Below are positions 17,555 through 27,719 of a stretch of 64,000 nt of DNA, piece after piece; position 1 is the first letter of the stretch, and each line of letters begins with the position of its first letter. The DNA comes from Aureispira sp050633105 (GTDB lineage Bacteria > Bacteroidota > Bacteroidia > Chitinophagales > Saprospiraceae). A model generated the notes under the pieces. The model ran no database searches, was not told the DNA's origin, and worked only from the letters and a program-made list of their open reading frames with translations. The stretch is taken from NCBI GenBank assembly GCA_050633105.1, contig JBOEFW010000007.1, forward strand, positions 29,337-93,336. Direction: 5' to 3'. Made by a program: the position numbers and the translations under genes.

Positions 17555-18922
17555 ATGAAAAAGCTACTACTACTCATTAGTATTCTCCCTATTCTGTTCT
17601 TATCTTCCTTCTTTAGTCAAAACGATAAAACAACCAATAAGCCAGTTTCTTTCTATTTAGGAGGGATTCAAGTTAATGAAGCCAACAATAAAGATTGGAT
17701 AGCCACACTCAAACAGGCAAAAATGAATACAGTTGAGGTAACTGTTTATATGGATCAAGGCCCATGGAATGGTGCTTGGGTTGCCTATGATTCTGTGGAT
17801 ATAGGAGTGATGGCAGAAATCCAGGCTGCTAAAGAAGCAGGGTTAGAAGTTTTTCTAATACTAAGAGTATCTCTATACCATTGGTTTAAAGAAAATCGTT
17901 TCATGTGGCATGGCATGATCTTGCCTGAAACGCCTGAATTAATAGACCGATGGTTTGAGCAATATCAAGAATTCGCTGAAAAATGGGCAAAAATAGCGGA
18001 AGAGGAAGGAGTAGATGTTTTTTGTATTGGCAGTGAAATGAATGCCTTAGCCTCCACTGTTCCTATTAATAAAATGCCCGATTTATACGCCTATTATAAT
18101 AGTATCCCAGCACAACAAGCACACGAGAGCCGTGCTTTTAATTACAAAGAAGCGCTACAAAAACAAGATCTTTGGGTTCGTGGATACAATGATTATCCAA
18201 ATTTAGAATTGTACATCCAAGATCGAATTAAATACAACCACACTTGGGGACAAACCATCACCTTTGCAGGACAACCCAATCGATTGAAATTAATGAATGC
18301 TAGACGCGATCAATGTCGTAAAAATTGGAAAGGTTTAATCCAATACATCCGCACTATCTACAGTGGAAAAATGACCTATGCGGCTAATTTTGACAATTAC
18401 ATGGAAGTTGATTTTTGGGAAGATTTAGATTTTATTGGAATCAATGCTTATTTCTCTCTTAGAGACGCTAATAAAACATTTATTAATAAAAAAGTATTGG
18501 CAAAACACCTAAAGAAGGGGTGGCAAAAAGTGTTTAAAGATATTGACGCATTTAGAACTAAAAAAGAGTTGATGAACAAACCCATTGTCTTTACAGAACT
18601 AGGTTACATCAATCGCAAAAATACAACCATAGAGCCTTGGACTGGTTTTGGTTTTTCTGTTGTTGGGACAGGAGAAAAAGAACGTTTAATTGTTTGGGAC
18701 AAACAAAAGAAGGATTTAACGGAACGCAAACTCGCCGTTGATGCGTTGTATCAAGTTGTCAAAGAAGAACAGATTAATCTAAAAGGCATTCTCTATTGGA
18801 AGTTAACCTCCCATGGTTATCTCCTCCCCTATGAGCCTTTTGCCTTGCACTTGACAATGGATGCCAAGGACCCCCTCCAAACGAGTTTATCGAAGTTTAT
18901 TACCTTGCCTGTACAAGATTAA
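17555..18922 (+). CDS. Exported glycoside hydrolase, GH113-like TIM barrel
   Basis: The 455-residue protein has a signal peptide (MKKLLLLISILPILFLSSFF) and a TIM-barrel domain similar to GH113 beta-mannanases. Residues in GSEMN place a probable acid/base Glu at 161, and VFTELGY places the probable nucleophile Glu at 348; these are where clan GH-A enzymes carry them. The opening SFYLGGIQVNEANNKDWIAT and the WKLTSHGY end also fit. No sorting domain is present, so it is probably periplasmic or anchored. The substrate (mannan or another beta-glycan) is inferred from family. Confidence 0.78.
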   Translation: MKKLLLLISILPILFLSSFFSQNDKTTNKPVSFYLGGIQVNEANNKDWIATLKQAKMNTVEVTVYMDQGPWNGAWVAYDSVDIGVMAEIQAAKEAGLEVFLILRVSLYHWFKENRFMWHGMILPETPELIDRWFEQYQEFAEKWAKIAEEEGVDVFCIGSEMNALASTVPINKMPDLYAYYNSIPAQQAHESRAFNYKEALQKQDLWVRGYNDYPNLELYIQDRIKYNHTWGQTITFAGQPNRLKLMNARRDQCRKNWKGLIQYIRTIYSGKMTYAANFDNYMEVDFWEDLDFIGINAYFSLRDANKTFINKKVLAKHLKKGWQKVFKDIDAFRTKKELMNKPIVFTELGYINRKNTTIEPWTGFGFSVVGTGEKERLIVWDKQKKDLTERKLAVDALYQVVKEEQINLKGILYWKLTSHGYLLPYEPFALHLTMDAKDPLQTSLSKFITLPVQD

Positions 18923-18929
18923 GTAAATG

Positions 18930-19400
18930 CTATTGTTCCAATAATATTTGGATAAAAATAAAGGAAGTCATACCAAAACTCAATAGCCCAATGAACAGTT
19001 CCACATAATTTCCCATAAACAGCCTTTGATAGGTCAAAATATTTGTAACACTCTTTTGAGGCTCCACAACTAGTTTGCCTATTCCTAAAAAAAGAACTTG
19101 TCTTAAAAATTCTATTACATAACCAAAGATATAATTCATCACATACCCGATAGCAGCAGTAGCGGGGCAAACTACAATTAATAATATAACGATGAATATA
19201 GCTTCTCCCCAAGATGCTTTAGAGAAGTGTGGCTTAAAGGCCATTATAAAGATGATACACAACTCCATAAACGCAAGGCCTAAAAAAAACTTTTTTAAAG
19301 CTAGAAGAAAGGAAGGTGCTTTATCAAAATTCAGGTGGAGTTTAGGGTGTTCAATCTTTTCTTCAATTTCATCTAAGTCATCTAATATATTATTAGGCAT
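18930..19400 (-). CDS. Integral membrane protein, 156 aa, unknown
   Basis: An acidic N-terminus (DDLDEIEEKIEHPK) precedes about four hydrophobic segments: LGLAFMELCIIFIMAF, AIFIVILLIVVCPATAAIGY, EFLRQVLFLGIGKL, and LFIGLLSFGMTSFIFIQILL. No known family is recognised. It is convergent with the GH113-like gene, with an 7-bp gap. The ATG complements 19398-19400. Confidence 0.6.
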   Translation of the reverse strand: MPNNILDDLDEIEEKIEHPKLHLNFDKAPSFLLALKKFFLGLAFMELCIIFIMAFKPHFSKASWGEAIFIVILLIVVCPATAAIGYVMNYIFGYVIEFLRQVLFLGIGKLVVEPQKSVTNILTYQRLFMGNYVELFIGLLSFGMTSFIFIQILLEQ

Positions 19401-19618
19401 AATTTTTATCGAACGCTTTTAGTTTTTAGAAATGGGGAACAGTCTCCTATTAAGTTAGGACTTTTTTATAAAAGTTGGCCATTCCATTAAAGGTAAAACG
19501 TACTCATAAATAAAATACGTGCGCCCTATAAAGTGGATGAAATAAGGTATTGAAGCACCTTATCCAACATATCATGCTCCCCTGTAAAGCCCCACAGACT
19601 CCTTAAGTAAATTTACTG

Positions 19619-19637
19619 TAAAGCCTTTCAGGCTTTA
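19619..19637. promoter_or_regulatory. Short perfect hairpin in the spacer before the DUF819 gene
   Basis: TAAAGCCT (19619-19626) pairs with AGGCTTTA (19630-19637) with a TTC loop. The same TGTAAAGCC string occurs 45 bp earlier. No T-tract follows, so a terminator is unlikely. The 401-bp spacer 19401-19801 shows no gene. Confidence 0.35.
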
Positions 19638-19801
19638 GGTATACTCCTTCCAACCTAACTTAAAGCAACTCAGAGATTTTTTTCCTAACATTATCTTAAC
19701 GATAAACAAGTAATAGTGCTAGAGAAAACTTATCTTAGGGGACAATTACTCCTTTCGAGTAGAACAAACACAAATCATTCTCTTCTCAATTTATCCTTCT
19801 A

Positions 19802-21199
19802 ATGGAACCATTTTTCACCAACGATGCGGTTGTTTTTGGCCTTCTGATGCTTGTACTAGCTGGTATCTTTTATACATCTAGCCAAGAAACTCCTTTGTGG
19901 AAAAAATTCTATACCATTGTTCCAGCTCTATTATTGTGTTACTTTTTACCTGCACTGCTCAATTATCCCTTTGGGTTGATTGCGCCTGAGTTTTTTCAAA
20001 GTGCCCCTTTATTAGCTTACTTGCAAGAAAGTGGTCTTGACATCGCAGGTGTCGATTGGCATAATTTATCTTTTGAAGAAGTCCGCTTAAAAATAGAAGC
20101 GTTGGGAGTAACAGAGGAGCAATACAAACCTTTCCTTCAAAAATCTAAGCTTTACTTTGTTGCCTCTCGCTATCTGTTGCCTGCCAGTTTGGTCTTATTG
20201 TGTTTGAGCATTGACTTCAAGAGCATCAAACGCTTAGGCCCTAAGGCCTTGATTATGTTTTTTGCCGCGACAATCGGCATTATGTTAGGAGGTCCTATTG
20301 CTTTATTGGTCACCTCCTACTTGTTTCCTAACTTATTAAGTGTTACCCCTGATGAATTATGGCGGGGATTAGCGACCGTAGCAGGCAGTTGGATTGGTGG
20401 TGGAGCCAACCAAACGGCTATGAAAGAAATTTTTGAAGTAAAAGACAACTTGTTTGCCACCATGATCATTGTTGATGTCATCGTTGCTAACATTTGGATG
20501 GGCTTCTTGCTTTATGGAGCGGGCATATCTGATAAAATAGATGAGAAACTAAAAGCAGATTCTTCTGCCATTGAAGAGCTCAAAGAAAGAGTAAGCTCCT
20601 ATAGAGCTAGTGTTGCTCAAATGCCTACGACGACGACTAACTTTCTACTAGCTGGGATTGCTTTTGGAGGCGTGGCCTTAGCACACTGGGGAGCAGATAC
20701 GATTGTTCCAGCACTAAAAGTGCACAAAGAAACCCTAGAAGCCTTACGCCTCAACTCCTTATTATCAGGGTTCTTTTGGTTGATTGTCATTTCAACTACG
20801 GTAGGAATTGTGTTATCCTTTACCAAGGCGCGCCGTTTAGAAGGCGCAGGAGCCTCTCGTATAGGATCGGTCTTTATTTACATTCTGGTAGCTACCATTG
20901 GTATGAAGATGAACCTAGGGCAGATTTGGGATAACATTGGCTTGTTTGCCATTGGTATTATTTGGATGTTGGTGCATGTTATCATTCTATTGGTAACTGC
21001 CAAGATTATTCGTGCACCCTTCTTTTTTGTGGCAGTGGGCAGTCAAGCAAATGTTGGAGGAGCCGCCTCTGCTCCGATTGTAGCTTCCGCTTTTAGTCCA
21101 GCCTTAGCGCCAGTAGGTGTCCTGATGGCCGTATTGGGCTATGCATTAGGAACCTATGGCGCGCTAATTTGTGCTTTGATGATGCAAGCTTGCACCTAA
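19802..21199 (+). CDS. DUF819 family membrane transporter-like protein
   Basis: The 465-residue polytopic protein has about eleven membrane segments. Diagnostic phrases of the DUF819 family are GSWIGGGANQTAMKEIFEV, the neighbouring DVIVANIWMGFLLYG, and near the end VGSQANVGGAASAPIVASAF. The two Gly-rich re-entrant segments suggest a transporter with inverted repeats, but no substrate is established for the family. The stop overlaps by four bases the convergent small gene at 21196. Confidence 0.88.
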   Translation: MEPFFTNDAVVFGLLMLVLAGIFYTSSQETPLWKKFYTIVPALLLCYFLPALLNYPFGLIAPEFFQSAPLLAYLQESGLDIAGVDWHNLSFEEVRLKIEALGVTEEQYKPFLQKSKLYFVASRYLLPASLVLLCLSIDFKSIKRLGPKALIMFFAATIGIMLGGPIALLVTSYLFPNLLSVTPDELWRGLATVAGSWIGGGANQTAMKEIFEVKDNLFATMIIVDVIVANIWMGFLLYGAGISDKIDEKLKADSSAIEELKERVSSYRASVAQMPTTTTNFLLAGIAFGGVALAHWGADTIVPALKVHKETLEALRLNSLLSGFFWLIVISTTVGIVLSFTKARRLEGAGASRIGSVFIYILVATIGMKMNLGQIWDNIGLFAIGIIWMLVHVIILLVTAKIIRAPFFFVAVGSQANVGGAASAPIVASAFSPALAPVGVLMAVLGYALGTYGALICALMMQACT

Positions 21200-21423
21200 G
21201 CTCTAGGCAATTCTGGATTGTTAAATTCTGGATTCTTACAGACTTCATCGCCTGATTTACCACAAACAGAGCAATCGCCAATTTTAGTTTTTAGAAGTGG
21301 ATTGTTTTGGGCACAAGTCCCTCTAAAATCTTTCCCAATAACAATTTGACGGACATTTATTAATAAGAAAGAAATAAAAAATATACTAAATACTAGACCA
21401 AAAACTGTTAGAAACTGTTCCAT
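21196..21423 (-). CDS. Small Cys-containing membrane protein, NqrM-like
   Basis: The 75-residue protein has one N-terminal membrane helix (LTVFGLVFSIFFISFLLINV) followed by GKDFRGTCAQNN and DCSVCGKSGDEVC, four or five Cys in total. That layout (helix, then [K/R]GTC and a paired Cys motif) resembles NqrM, the factor that supplies iron to Na+-NQR, and a small Bacteroidota membrane protein commonly found with nqr/apbE genes. No nqr genes are in the window. The 240 bp downstream to the next gene is A+T rich and empty. Confidence 0.5.
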   Translation of the reverse strand: MEQFLTVFGLVFSIFFISFLLINVRQIVIGKDFRGTCAQNNPLLKTKIGDCSVCGKSGDEVCKNPEFNNPELPRA

Positions 21424-21663
21424 TTTTATCGTTAATTTTATAATTAAAAACCTAAATCACAAGGAATATCCTTCTTAAGAAATTTGCGCCATAAAGGTAC
21501 ATATCTTATGCGTGAATCTAACAATCTAGTCCCACCAAAAGTTTGCCATACTCCAACTGGCAGTCAGGTTGTCCCAACCTTGACATCCCTTTGATACTTG
21601 GAGTAACTGATCTTGATTACAGTCGTTTTCCCTTTGCTTTTTTCATTCTAACCGTATGCTGTT

Positions 21664-23196
21664 ATGAAAACGCCATCCAATACACTTTTCTTGCTGATCA
21701 ATAAAATGACTCCCAGTGAAAAGCGTTATTTTAAACGCTTTGGACTCGTTCAACAAAAAAAGGATGCCAATAAATATACCCTGCTCTTTAATGCCATTAA
21801 TGAACAAGCGTATTATGATGAAGCAGCTCTCTTACAACAGTTTGAGGCCTATGATTTTATCAATAATTTTTCTGAAATAAAAAAATACCTTTTTGAGCAA
21901 ATTAAAAAAGCCTTGCGTAATTATCACGCTCAAAGTTCTGTAGATAGTATTTTATACAAGCACCTTAGTGATATTAATATTCTCTTTCAAAAAGAGCTGT
22001 ACCAAGAGTGTGGAAAGATTATCAAAAAAGCAAAAAAACTAGCACAACAATACGAACAATTTAACGTCTTGCTCTTACTCAATGAATGGAAGCGCAAGGT
22101 ATTGCGCATCAGTCACCACATTACAGGCATGCAGCAATATTTAGCCACAGAGATTCTAGAAGATCAAGAAAATTTAGCGCTTATTGAACATGAAACAGAT
22201 TACTTTAAAGAGAGCGTTGTCATTACCTTGCGCTTACGCCAAAAAGGGGCAATTGAAACCATGAAACCACTGGTTTCGCCTCGACTACAAGAACCACTCA
22301 CCTTTAGAGCCAAACGCTATTCTTACCTCAAAGAGAGTATGGAAGCGTATTTAGAATCAGATGGCACACGTGTATTTGAGGCAACCGCTAAAAATGTAGA
22401 CCTGTTTGAATCTAATCCGCACTTTATTAATGCCCAACCCAAAGAATACATTATTGCACTCGGCAACATGTTGGACTCTTGTGCCAGTCGTTTAGAATAC
22501 AACCATCTCTTTGACCAATACATGGAAAAGGCGTTAAAAACGCTGAAAAAACAAAATTTTGATGAGGAATTCAAAGGGAAAGAAAAACTTTGGATTTACA
22601 TCACACAAATCAAGGCCTATGGTTATAGAGGTTGTCCCAACGAGCTACAAGCTGTTCGTCAAACCCTCAAACAACACTATGCCCTGCTACAAGCTTGCCG
22701 TTATAAAACAGCAGGACTAGATGTCTATGTTCAAGATAATTTACTGCGCTCTGCCTTAATTTTAGAAGATTTCTCCGCCGTATTACAAGCCTACAATGCC
22801 TTTTTAGAACTCAACTTAGGAACCTATAGAGAAGATTTACAGATGGAAACGCGGTTGCTTGGTTTAATTCCACATTATGAAATGGGCAATTGGTTGTTAT
22901 TAGAAAGCATGGTGCGCTCTGCTCTTCGCCTCCTTCAACGCAAATACCCACACTTCCAACTAGGGCGTCTCTTTCTAGAAGCCATTAAAAAATGCGTTAC
23001 TTTACAACAACAAGAAAATACTGATGCCATTCCTCCTATTTGGAGGAAACTCAAAAGAGACGCCTTAGCACTCATCACTAAACGCCGCTTGGCAGATTAC
23101 ATCTTATTCACAGGTTGGATTGATAGCCAATTAACAGGCGGTTCGGTGATAGATTGTGTTTATGAAGTGACACAGTTGGGTTATCAAGTTTCCTAG
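21664..23196 (+). CDS. Conserved Bacteroidota helical protein, 510 aa, unknown
   Basis: A soluble, highly charged, helix-rich protein with a regular pattern like TPR-like repeats (for example YQECGKIIKKAKKLAQQYEQ, FSAVLQAYNAFLELNLGTYR). It opens NTLFLLINKMTPSEKRYFKR, a Bacteroidota-type N-terminus I have seen on uncharacterised proteins. No signal peptide and no catalytic motif. It lies 86 bp ahead of a secreted subtilisin but has its own spacer, so an operon is uncertain. Function not known. Confidence 0.65.
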   Translation: MKTPSNTLFLLINKMTPSEKRYFKRFGLVQQKKDANKYTLLFNAINEQAYYDEAALLQQFEAYDFINNFSEIKKYLFEQIKKALRNYHAQSSVDSILYKHLSDINILFQKELYQECGKIIKKAKKLAQQYEQFNVLLLLNEWKRKVLRISHHITGMQQYLATEILEDQENLALIEHETDYFKESVVITLRLRQKGAIETMKPLVSPRLQEPLTFRAKRYSYLKESMEAYLESDGTRVFEATAKNVDLFESNPHFINAQPKEYIIALGNMLDSCASRLEYNHLFDQYMEKALKTLKKQNFDEEFKGKEKLWIYITQIKAYGYRGCPNELQAVRQTLKQHYALLQACRYKTAGLDVYVQDNLLRSALILEDFSAVLQAYNAFLELNLGTYREDLQMETRLLGLIPHYEMGNWLLLESMVRSALRLLQRKYPHFQLGRLFLEAIKKCVTLQQQENTDAIPPIWRKLKRDALALITKRRLADYILFTGWIDSQLTGGSVIDCVYEVTQLGYQVS

Positions 23197-23282
23197 GCAC
23201 TAAGTTTGTGCATTAGTTTTGAAGTTATTGACAAAGTAACGTCTTTGTTGTTCTCAAGAATGAAAGGAAAAAAAGACAAAAT

Positions 23283-24878
23283 ATGCGCATAGTTTTCTTC
23301 TGTATCAGTTGGTTTTTTTTAGTTGGAATAGGAACAATTCGGGCACAAAATCGAGAAGTACTTGTACAGTTTGCTTCTCCACAACAAGCCAAACAGTTTT
23401 TCGCTTATAGAGGAACACTGCCTTCCTTTACCTATAACTGCCTATCACAGCGCTTGCAAATTTATAGTTTAGAGAGCCCCTTAGCTTCTATTTTATTAGA
23501 AGACTTACAACAACATCCCACCGTTCTTGCTTGCCAATACAACTCTATTGTTCAATGGCGCAATACACTGCCCAATGATCCCTTGGGCGATCGTCAATGG
23601 GCCTTAGATAGCCTTGGCGTCCCTAGTGTTTGGGAACAAACCAAAGGGGGAACTTCTCCCAATGGAGATCAAATTGTATGTGGGGTAATTGATGGTTCTT
23701 TTGATGTGCAACACGAAGATTTAGTAGACAATATTTGGCACAACCAAGCAGAAATCCCCAACAATGGATTGGATGATGATCAAAATGGCTATGTGGATGA
23801 TGTAACAGGTTGGCAAGTGGTTTTTGATACGGATCAACATGATTATGGTCCAACTCGAAACCACGGCACTTCTGTCTTAGGCATTATTGGTGCCCGTGGA
23901 AACAATGGCAAAGGCGCTACAGGCATTAATCAAAAAGTCCAATTACTGTTGGTCAGTGCCCATACTGCCAATGAGATTACTCGTTTATCCAATGTAATTG
24001 AAGCCTATAGTTACATCTTGGAAATGCGGGAATTGTACAACAGCTCTAATGGACAAGCAGGCGCCTATGTCGTGGCGGTAAATGCTTCTTGGGGAATTGA
24101 TTTTGAAAAAGCAGACAATCATCCTATTTGGTGTGCGCTCTTTGATCAATTGGGTGCCGCAGGAATTTTGAGTGTTGCAGCAACCACCAATACCAATACC
24201 AATATTGACAAAGATGGAGACATGCCTTGCACCTGTAGTTCGCCTTATTTAATCGCAGTGAGTGAAAGCGATCGTGAGCATGATCCTAAGGCTGGCTATG
24301 GCCGAACACACCTTGATTTGTTCTCTATTGGTCAAAATTATACCACCCGCTGGGGCAATCGCTATGGAGAATTTGGTGGAACGTCTGCCGCTGCTCCACA
24401 TGTAACAGGCGCTATCGCTTTGCTTTACAGCTATCCTAATACCAATTGGGGAGCCTTGCAACAAAGTAATCCTTCAGCAGCTGCTTTACTCGTTAAGAAC
24501 AGCTTATTGCGGGGTGCTATTCGCGAGAAAGCGTTATCGGCTTCGGTCGCGGGCGGACGTTTGCATATTGGTCAAGCCTTTCAAAAGTTAAGCAATTATT
24601 TTGAAGCCCCTTCAAGAGCAGGTTTTATGACCATTTTCCCTAATCCTACAAGCAATTGGGTGACCATTGAGTTTGCACATACCAAAGCAGGCGAACATCG
24701 CTACACCTTGTATAATGCTTTAGGTCAAGCCGTTCTCCAAGAAAGCCTTTTTTATGACCTCCCTAGCACACGTTACTGGACGATCTCTATGGGGGACTTA
24801 TCCGCAGGAGCCTATCGTTTAATCCTTCAAGCAGAGGGCCAATATTATCAACAAACCATTATCAAACAAGCCAATTAA
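23283..24878 (+). CDS. Secreted subtilisin-like (S8) serine protease with T9SS sorting domain
   Basis: The 531-residue protein has a signal peptide (FCISWFFLVGIGTIRAQ) and an S8 catalytic domain. The triad is visible: Asp137 in GVIDGSFD, His194 in NHGTS and Ser368 in GGTSAAAPH. An N-terminal segment of about 75 residues before the domain is likely an inhibitory prosequence. The C-terminal type A sorting domain (FPNPTSNWVTIEF to AGAYRLILQAEGQYYQQTI) sends it to T9SS. The extracellular protease is presumably used in nutrition or predation; that is inferred. The 486-bp spacer after it (24879-25364) holds a perfect 12-bp palindrome at 25040-25051 and no gene. Confidence 0.92.
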   Translation: MRIVFFCISWFFLVGIGTIRAQNREVLVQFASPQQAKQFFAYRGTLPSFTYNCLSQRLQIYSLESPLASILLEDLQQHPTVLACQYNSIVQWRNTLPNDPLGDRQWALDSLGVPSVWEQTKGGTSPNGDQIVCGVIDGSFDVQHEDLVDNIWHNQAEIPNNGLDDDQNGYVDDVTGWQVVFDTDQHDYGPTRNHGTSVLGIIGARGNNGKGATGINQKVQLLLVSAHTANEITRLSNVIEAYSYILEMRELYNSSNGQAGAYVVAVNASWGIDFEKADNHPIWCALFDQLGAAGILSVAATTNTNTNIDKDGDMPCTCSSPYLIAVSESDREHDPKAGYGRTHLDLFSIGQNYTTRWGNRYGEFGGTSAAAPHVTGAIALLYSYPNTNWGALQQSNPSAAALLVKNSLLRGAIREKALSASVAGGRLHIGQAFQKLSNYFEAPSRAGFMTIFPNPTSNWVTIEFAHTKAGEHRYTLYNALGQAVLQESLFYDLPSTRYWTISMGDLSAGAYRLILQAEGQYYQQTIIKQAN

Positions 24879-25364
24879 TTCCTACTAGTAAAGTAAGTAT
24901 TGCCTCTTCTTACACCATTATTACCTTAGAAAAAGGGGTAGCGTCTAAAGTTGATAAGCAACGATACTCGTCCTCTCTCTTGGAGTATAGCAACTTTACT
25001 AAAAAGATCCAATACCGAGGAAAACACAAAAGAGATACAGGGGATATCCCCCTATAAGCGAGTAGCTACAATACGGTTAATCAAAGATTTGATAAAACAT
25101 TGGTAGCACTAAAAAACAAGTAAACCTTCCTTCCTGCTTTCATAAGATACTATTTTTCCTTATAATTTTTGTAGCAGAATAGTTGTTTTTGCCACAGGGC
25201 TATTATATTGTATGACAAAAGAGAGCACCGATAGCAAAGGCTTGTTTTACAAAAGATAACTATTAGGAGTTATTTTTGTTAAGAACTCTATTGCTCTACC
25301 CTGCACTTACCTATAAAGGCCTTTTGGACCTTTTTACTGAATTTTTAATTATTTATTTCCCCTT

Positions 25365-27719
25365 ATGGACCCTTTGGTTATCAACAAGAATAACATCGTA
25401 GAAATAGGAGACAATTGGATGCAGTTGATTCAAAACCCCTGTCCTTTTGAGGAGCGCCTAGATTGGTTGGCTGGAACGATGGCCATCCTTGCTGGGCAGG
25501 CCTCAGAGCTTTGTGAGTCTTGTTATCAATATCTACTCAAAAACCCGCCTGAGAAATACGAGACAACACATATGCCCTACCAAATTGTCACCTTCATTTG
25601 GGCAGAGCAGGCCAAGCTATTCTTATTACTCTTACGAGATTCGCTTTTTGAACAACAAAAAGCAGCCCTCCTACAGCGCGATGGCTTAGTAACAATAGAA
25701 GATTTACAACTTCTTTGGCAGCAAACCACAGAAATCTTACAGAAGGCTTTACTCCAATTACAACAAAAAACACAACGCAGCCTACAACCACACGATGACG
25801 CCAAGCGCGCCAAACGTTGGAAGCACCAACACAATCCTTGGCCAACGTATAAGAAGCAATTGCGTACGGTTGTAGAACAAGCTGAAAGTTTGAGACGGGA
25901 TCAATTGACGTTAGATGCGCTTCAAGAAGCTATTGAGGAAATTGAGGAATTGGTAGAATATACCATTACGCATTGTTTTAAAGATTTAAAGAGTAATAAT
26001 GACACGATCGATACGGTCATTCATCTCATTATTAATTCTGATCAAAAACCTTCTCGTAAACTGGCAACCATCCATGAAACGACAGGTAAAATTCGCAGTA
26101 CTACTTATATTTCAGCTTTCAAGGAACGCTTAGATTTTCTACTTGCTCCTTTTAACATAAAAATAGAACCTGTTATCACAATAGAGCAAGGCTTACTAAA
26201 GCAACGCCCATTTGCTCCTAGAAAAAACATTGTGGAATGGTTTGAATCAGAGATTTATCCCCTGCTCTATGAAGTTTGGGAAATTACCGACCAAGGCACT
26301 ACAGGCTTGAGAATGATTCTACTCAATATGACCAATCGCTTGGACATTTTGCAAAAAGAACGTCCTGATACTATTTTTGACGATTCAACGGCCTTAATTA
26401 AACCTTTGCAGACCTTTCAAAAGGATCTGAGCCTATTGGGGGAAGGAATTAGCAACTTGATTACCTTAATTAATAAACGCGTAGCAAGAGAGCTGAAAGT
26501 CAGTTGTTTGTTTGAGCCCAACAAACATTTTTTACCTATTTCCTTGCAGTCAAGTCTCAATCGGCGCATTTGGAATGATAAAAATGGAATTTTGGCGCGG
26601 GGTCAACGTTGGGTGTCAGAAAAGCGCACGATTGTAGAGCACTATTGGCAGCAATTCCGCAATAACAAGGAATTGAGTGTTTCTGAAAAGATTGCGCGGT
26701 GTATACAAAGCCGTCAAGGTGATTCGGAGAACCGTCATTATACCAATATCTTTCTGACAAAAGGCTATGTTGGAGAATCCTTCATGGTAGGACGAGAAGT
26801 AGAATTTGAGCGTTTTGGGCGTTTGGTCAATAACTGGAAGGCAGGTTTTAGAGGTTCTATTTTGTTAATTGGCGATCGCTTTTCAGGCAAAACTGTTTTT
26901 GGAGAAATTGTAGCTAGACGCTTTTTTGCGAATAACTTTCACAGCATCGCCCCCAATACCCCTTTGACCATTCAAGGGCGAAAAATGCAAACCAGTTATA
27001 ACTTAGAAGAGGCGTTGGATTTTGTGTGCAAGCACAGCATTAATACTAAACCAATGCTTTGGCTGGATGATTTGGAAGTTTGGTGGTCGCATAAAATTCC
27101 GTTTTATCAAAATATGCACCACCTAATGGAATGCATTGATGCTTATTCTAATCGGATTTTTTTTGTGGTCGCTACGAATTCTAAAGCCAAACAACAACTG
27201 AGCAATTATAGCCATACAGAACGTATTTTTCAGGCAGAGATTAATTTAAATTTACTGCCTAAAAAAGCCGTGCAACAGGCCATCGCTATTCGGCATGGAG
27301 CGACTCAGAAAAAGCTTGTCAATGACAAAGGCGAACAGCTTAGCCCTAAGGCTTTTAATACCTTGATTAATCGAATTTATAAAAATTCAGCTGGAAATAT
27401 TGGAGAGGCATTATTGCACTGGGCCAATGCGACTTATTATGTGGATGAGAATACTGTACAGCATCGCAAAGAAGCTTACAAGACTTTGCCGAGTTTCTTG
27501 AATGAAGATTCTTCGCTTATTTTGGGCTTGCTGTTGCGCCACAAGCGTGCCAATGAATATTTAATTCGCCATTTATTGGGGGCTAAACCTTTTGAGTTGC
27601 GTTATGGCACCGTTGTTCGACGCCTACTCACAGTTGGGATTTTGCGCCGTCAATTAGATGGTTTTATTGAAATAGAAAATACGATTGTCAACGATTTAAA
27701 ACAGTTGTTGGATGAATGA
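25365..27719 (+). CDS. Large AAA-type ATPase with N-terminal helical region
   Basis: The 784-residue protein has about 480 N-terminal residues of charged helical sequence with no motif I recognise (coiled-coil-like stretches such as LQEAIEEIEELVEY). The ATPase core follows: Walker A GDRFSGKT (residues 503-510) and Walker B PMLWLDDLE (about 562-570), then FFVVATNSKAKQQLSNY as a sensor 1-like segment. The C-terminal domain resembles a winged helix, with LLLRHKRANEYLIRHLLG and LRRQLDGFIEIENTIV. It overlaps the MscS-like gene by 8 bases. The ATPase may drive or assemble the membrane partner. Confidence 0.72.
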   Translation: MDPLVINKNNIVEIGDNWMQLIQNPCPFEERLDWLAGTMAILAGQASELCESCYQYLLKNPPEKYETTHMPYQIVTFIWAEQAKLFLLLLRDSLFEQQKAALLQRDGLVTIEDLQLLWQQTTEILQKALLQLQQKTQRSLQPHDDAKRAKRWKHQHNPWPTYKKQLRTVVEQAESLRRDQLTLDALQEAIEEIEELVEYTITHCFKDLKSNNDTIDTVIHLIINSDQKPSRKLATIHETTGKIRSTTYISAFKERLDFLLAPFNIKIEPVITIEQGLLKQRPFAPRKNIVEWFESEIYPLLYEVWEITDQGTTGLRMILLNMTNRLDILQKERPDTIFDDSTALIKPLQTFQKDLSLLGEGISNLITLINKRVARELKVSCLFEPNKHFLPISLQSSLNRRIWNDKNGILARGQRWVSEKRTIVEHYWQQFRNNKELSVSEKIARCIQSRQGDSENRHYTNIFLTKGYVGESFMVGREVEFERFGRLVNNWKAGFRGSILLIGDRFSGKTVFGEIVARRFFANNFHSIAPNTPLTIQGRKMQTSYNLEEALDFVCKHSINTKPMLWLDDLEVWWSHKIPFYQNMHHLMECIDAYSNRIFFVVATNSKAKQQLSNYSHTERIFQAEINLNLLPKKAVQQAIAIRHGATQKKLVNDKGEQLSPKAFNTLINRIYKNSAGNIGEALLHWANATYYVDENTVQHRKEAYKTLPSFLNEDSSLILGLLLRHKRANEYLIRHLLGAKPFELRYGTVVRRLLTVGILRRQLDGFIEIENTIVNDLKQLLDE

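Noticed and set aside
25040..25051. Perfect palindrome GGGGATATCCCC as an attachment site or origin
   Set aside because: Too short, single copy in view, and no integrase, dnaA boxes or mobile genes nearby.
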